Shown here: positions 6,313 through 6,400 of the stretch, one piece after another | Position numbering within the stretch: the first letter of the stretch is position 1 | How the letters are laid out: every line of letters begins with the position of its first letter | Assembly (NCBI GenBank): GCA_947254045.1 | Contig: CAMYBO010000077.1 | Coordinates: 1-6,400, forward strand | Direction: 5' to 3' | Origin: an uncultured Granulicatella sp. | GTDB taxonomy: Bacteria > Bacillota > Bacilli > Lactobacillales > Aerococcaceae | DNA: 6,400 nucleotides | Program-made: the position numbers and the translations under genes | Notes under the pieces: generated by a model | What the model saw: the letters and a program-made list of their open reading frames with translations, nothing else | Database searches by the model: none | Told to the model about the DNA's origin: nothing

Positions 6313-6400
6313 GACTATTATATGGTTGTGTGATTGAAGTATTTTATAGATAATTCTAAGCATTTTATGACCACAAGCGATAATAGCTTTCATTTTACTT
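6301..6400 (-). CDS. IS110-family transposase, C-terminal fragment (continues beyond the window)
   Basis: The minus-strand frame that is open from the window edge to a TAG at 6303-6301 encodes about 32 residues, including KAIIACGHKMLRIIYKIL. This strongly resembles the conserved C-terminal helix of IS110-family DEDD/serine recombinases (Transposase_20 domain), where a basic KA(I/V)IAxxxKxLRIIYxxL stretch follows the catalytic serine region. The serine and the N-terminal DEDD domain would lie to the right of the window. The fragment ends in HNHIIVKKR, whose final codons come from the A-rich flank and right arm of the rlmN terminator. It could therefore be a natural end or a truncation fused to host sequence. 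Whether the element is intact cannot be told. Confidence 0.7.
   Translation of the reverse strand, partial: SKMKAIIACGHKMLRIIYKILQSHNHIIVKKR

Noticed and set aside
1..6400. CRISPR array, tRNA or rRNA genes
   Set aside because: No regularly spaced direct repeats and no tRNA or rRNA-like segments were seen on either strand.

Overview
The window comes from a low-GC Gram-positive bacterium, most likely a member of the Lactobacillales (Carnobacteriaceae, Aerococcaceae or Enterococcaceae-like). This rests on the AT-rich sequence, strong AGGAGG-type ribosome binding sites, U-tailed intrinsic terminators after most units, a mevalonate-pathway HMG-CoA synthase whose catalytic residue numbering matches the Enterococcus faecalis enzyme, and a Firmicutes-type RlmN. 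The genus cannot be fixed from the sequence alone.

Layout: five complete genes lie on the + strand and one partial gene on the - strand. (1) 47-2486 is a two-gene arginine-derivative module. A near-consensus promoter (TTGAAA-N17-TATACT) drives a dimethylarginine dimethylaminohydrolase (DDAH, 117-884). An intrinsic terminator (917-950) follows, and immediately after it comes a 12-TM ArcD-type basic amino acid antiporter (971-2383) with its own strong Shine-Dalgarno but no visible promoter. A second terminator closes the module. (2) 2487-2758 is non-coding, with a possible IS256-family terminal-repeat relic and two short inverted repeats. (3) 2759-3965 holds mvaS, closed by a strong terminator. 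(4) 4045-6312 is a probable operon of a cytosolic type I L-asparaginase and the 23S rRNA/tRNA methyltransferase RlmN, 15 nt apart. (5) 6301-6400 (- strand) is the C-terminal end of an IS110-family transposase running out of the window. Between rlmN and this relic sit an extended -10 promoter and, 32 nt later, a strong hairpin terminator with no ORF between them.

How the genes fit together: DDAH would turn methylated arginines into citrulline plus methylamines, and the adjacent antiporter could import the substrate in exchange for the product. This has the same logic as arginine/ornithine exchange by ArcD or agmatine/putrescine exchange. That physiological coupling, with an attenuator-like terminator between the two genes, is the most interesting feature here. 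mvaS, the asparaginase gene and rlmN look like ordinary chromosomal housekeeping genes. The IS relics on either side of the mvaS-asparaginase-rlmN block suggest a locus that has been rearranged.
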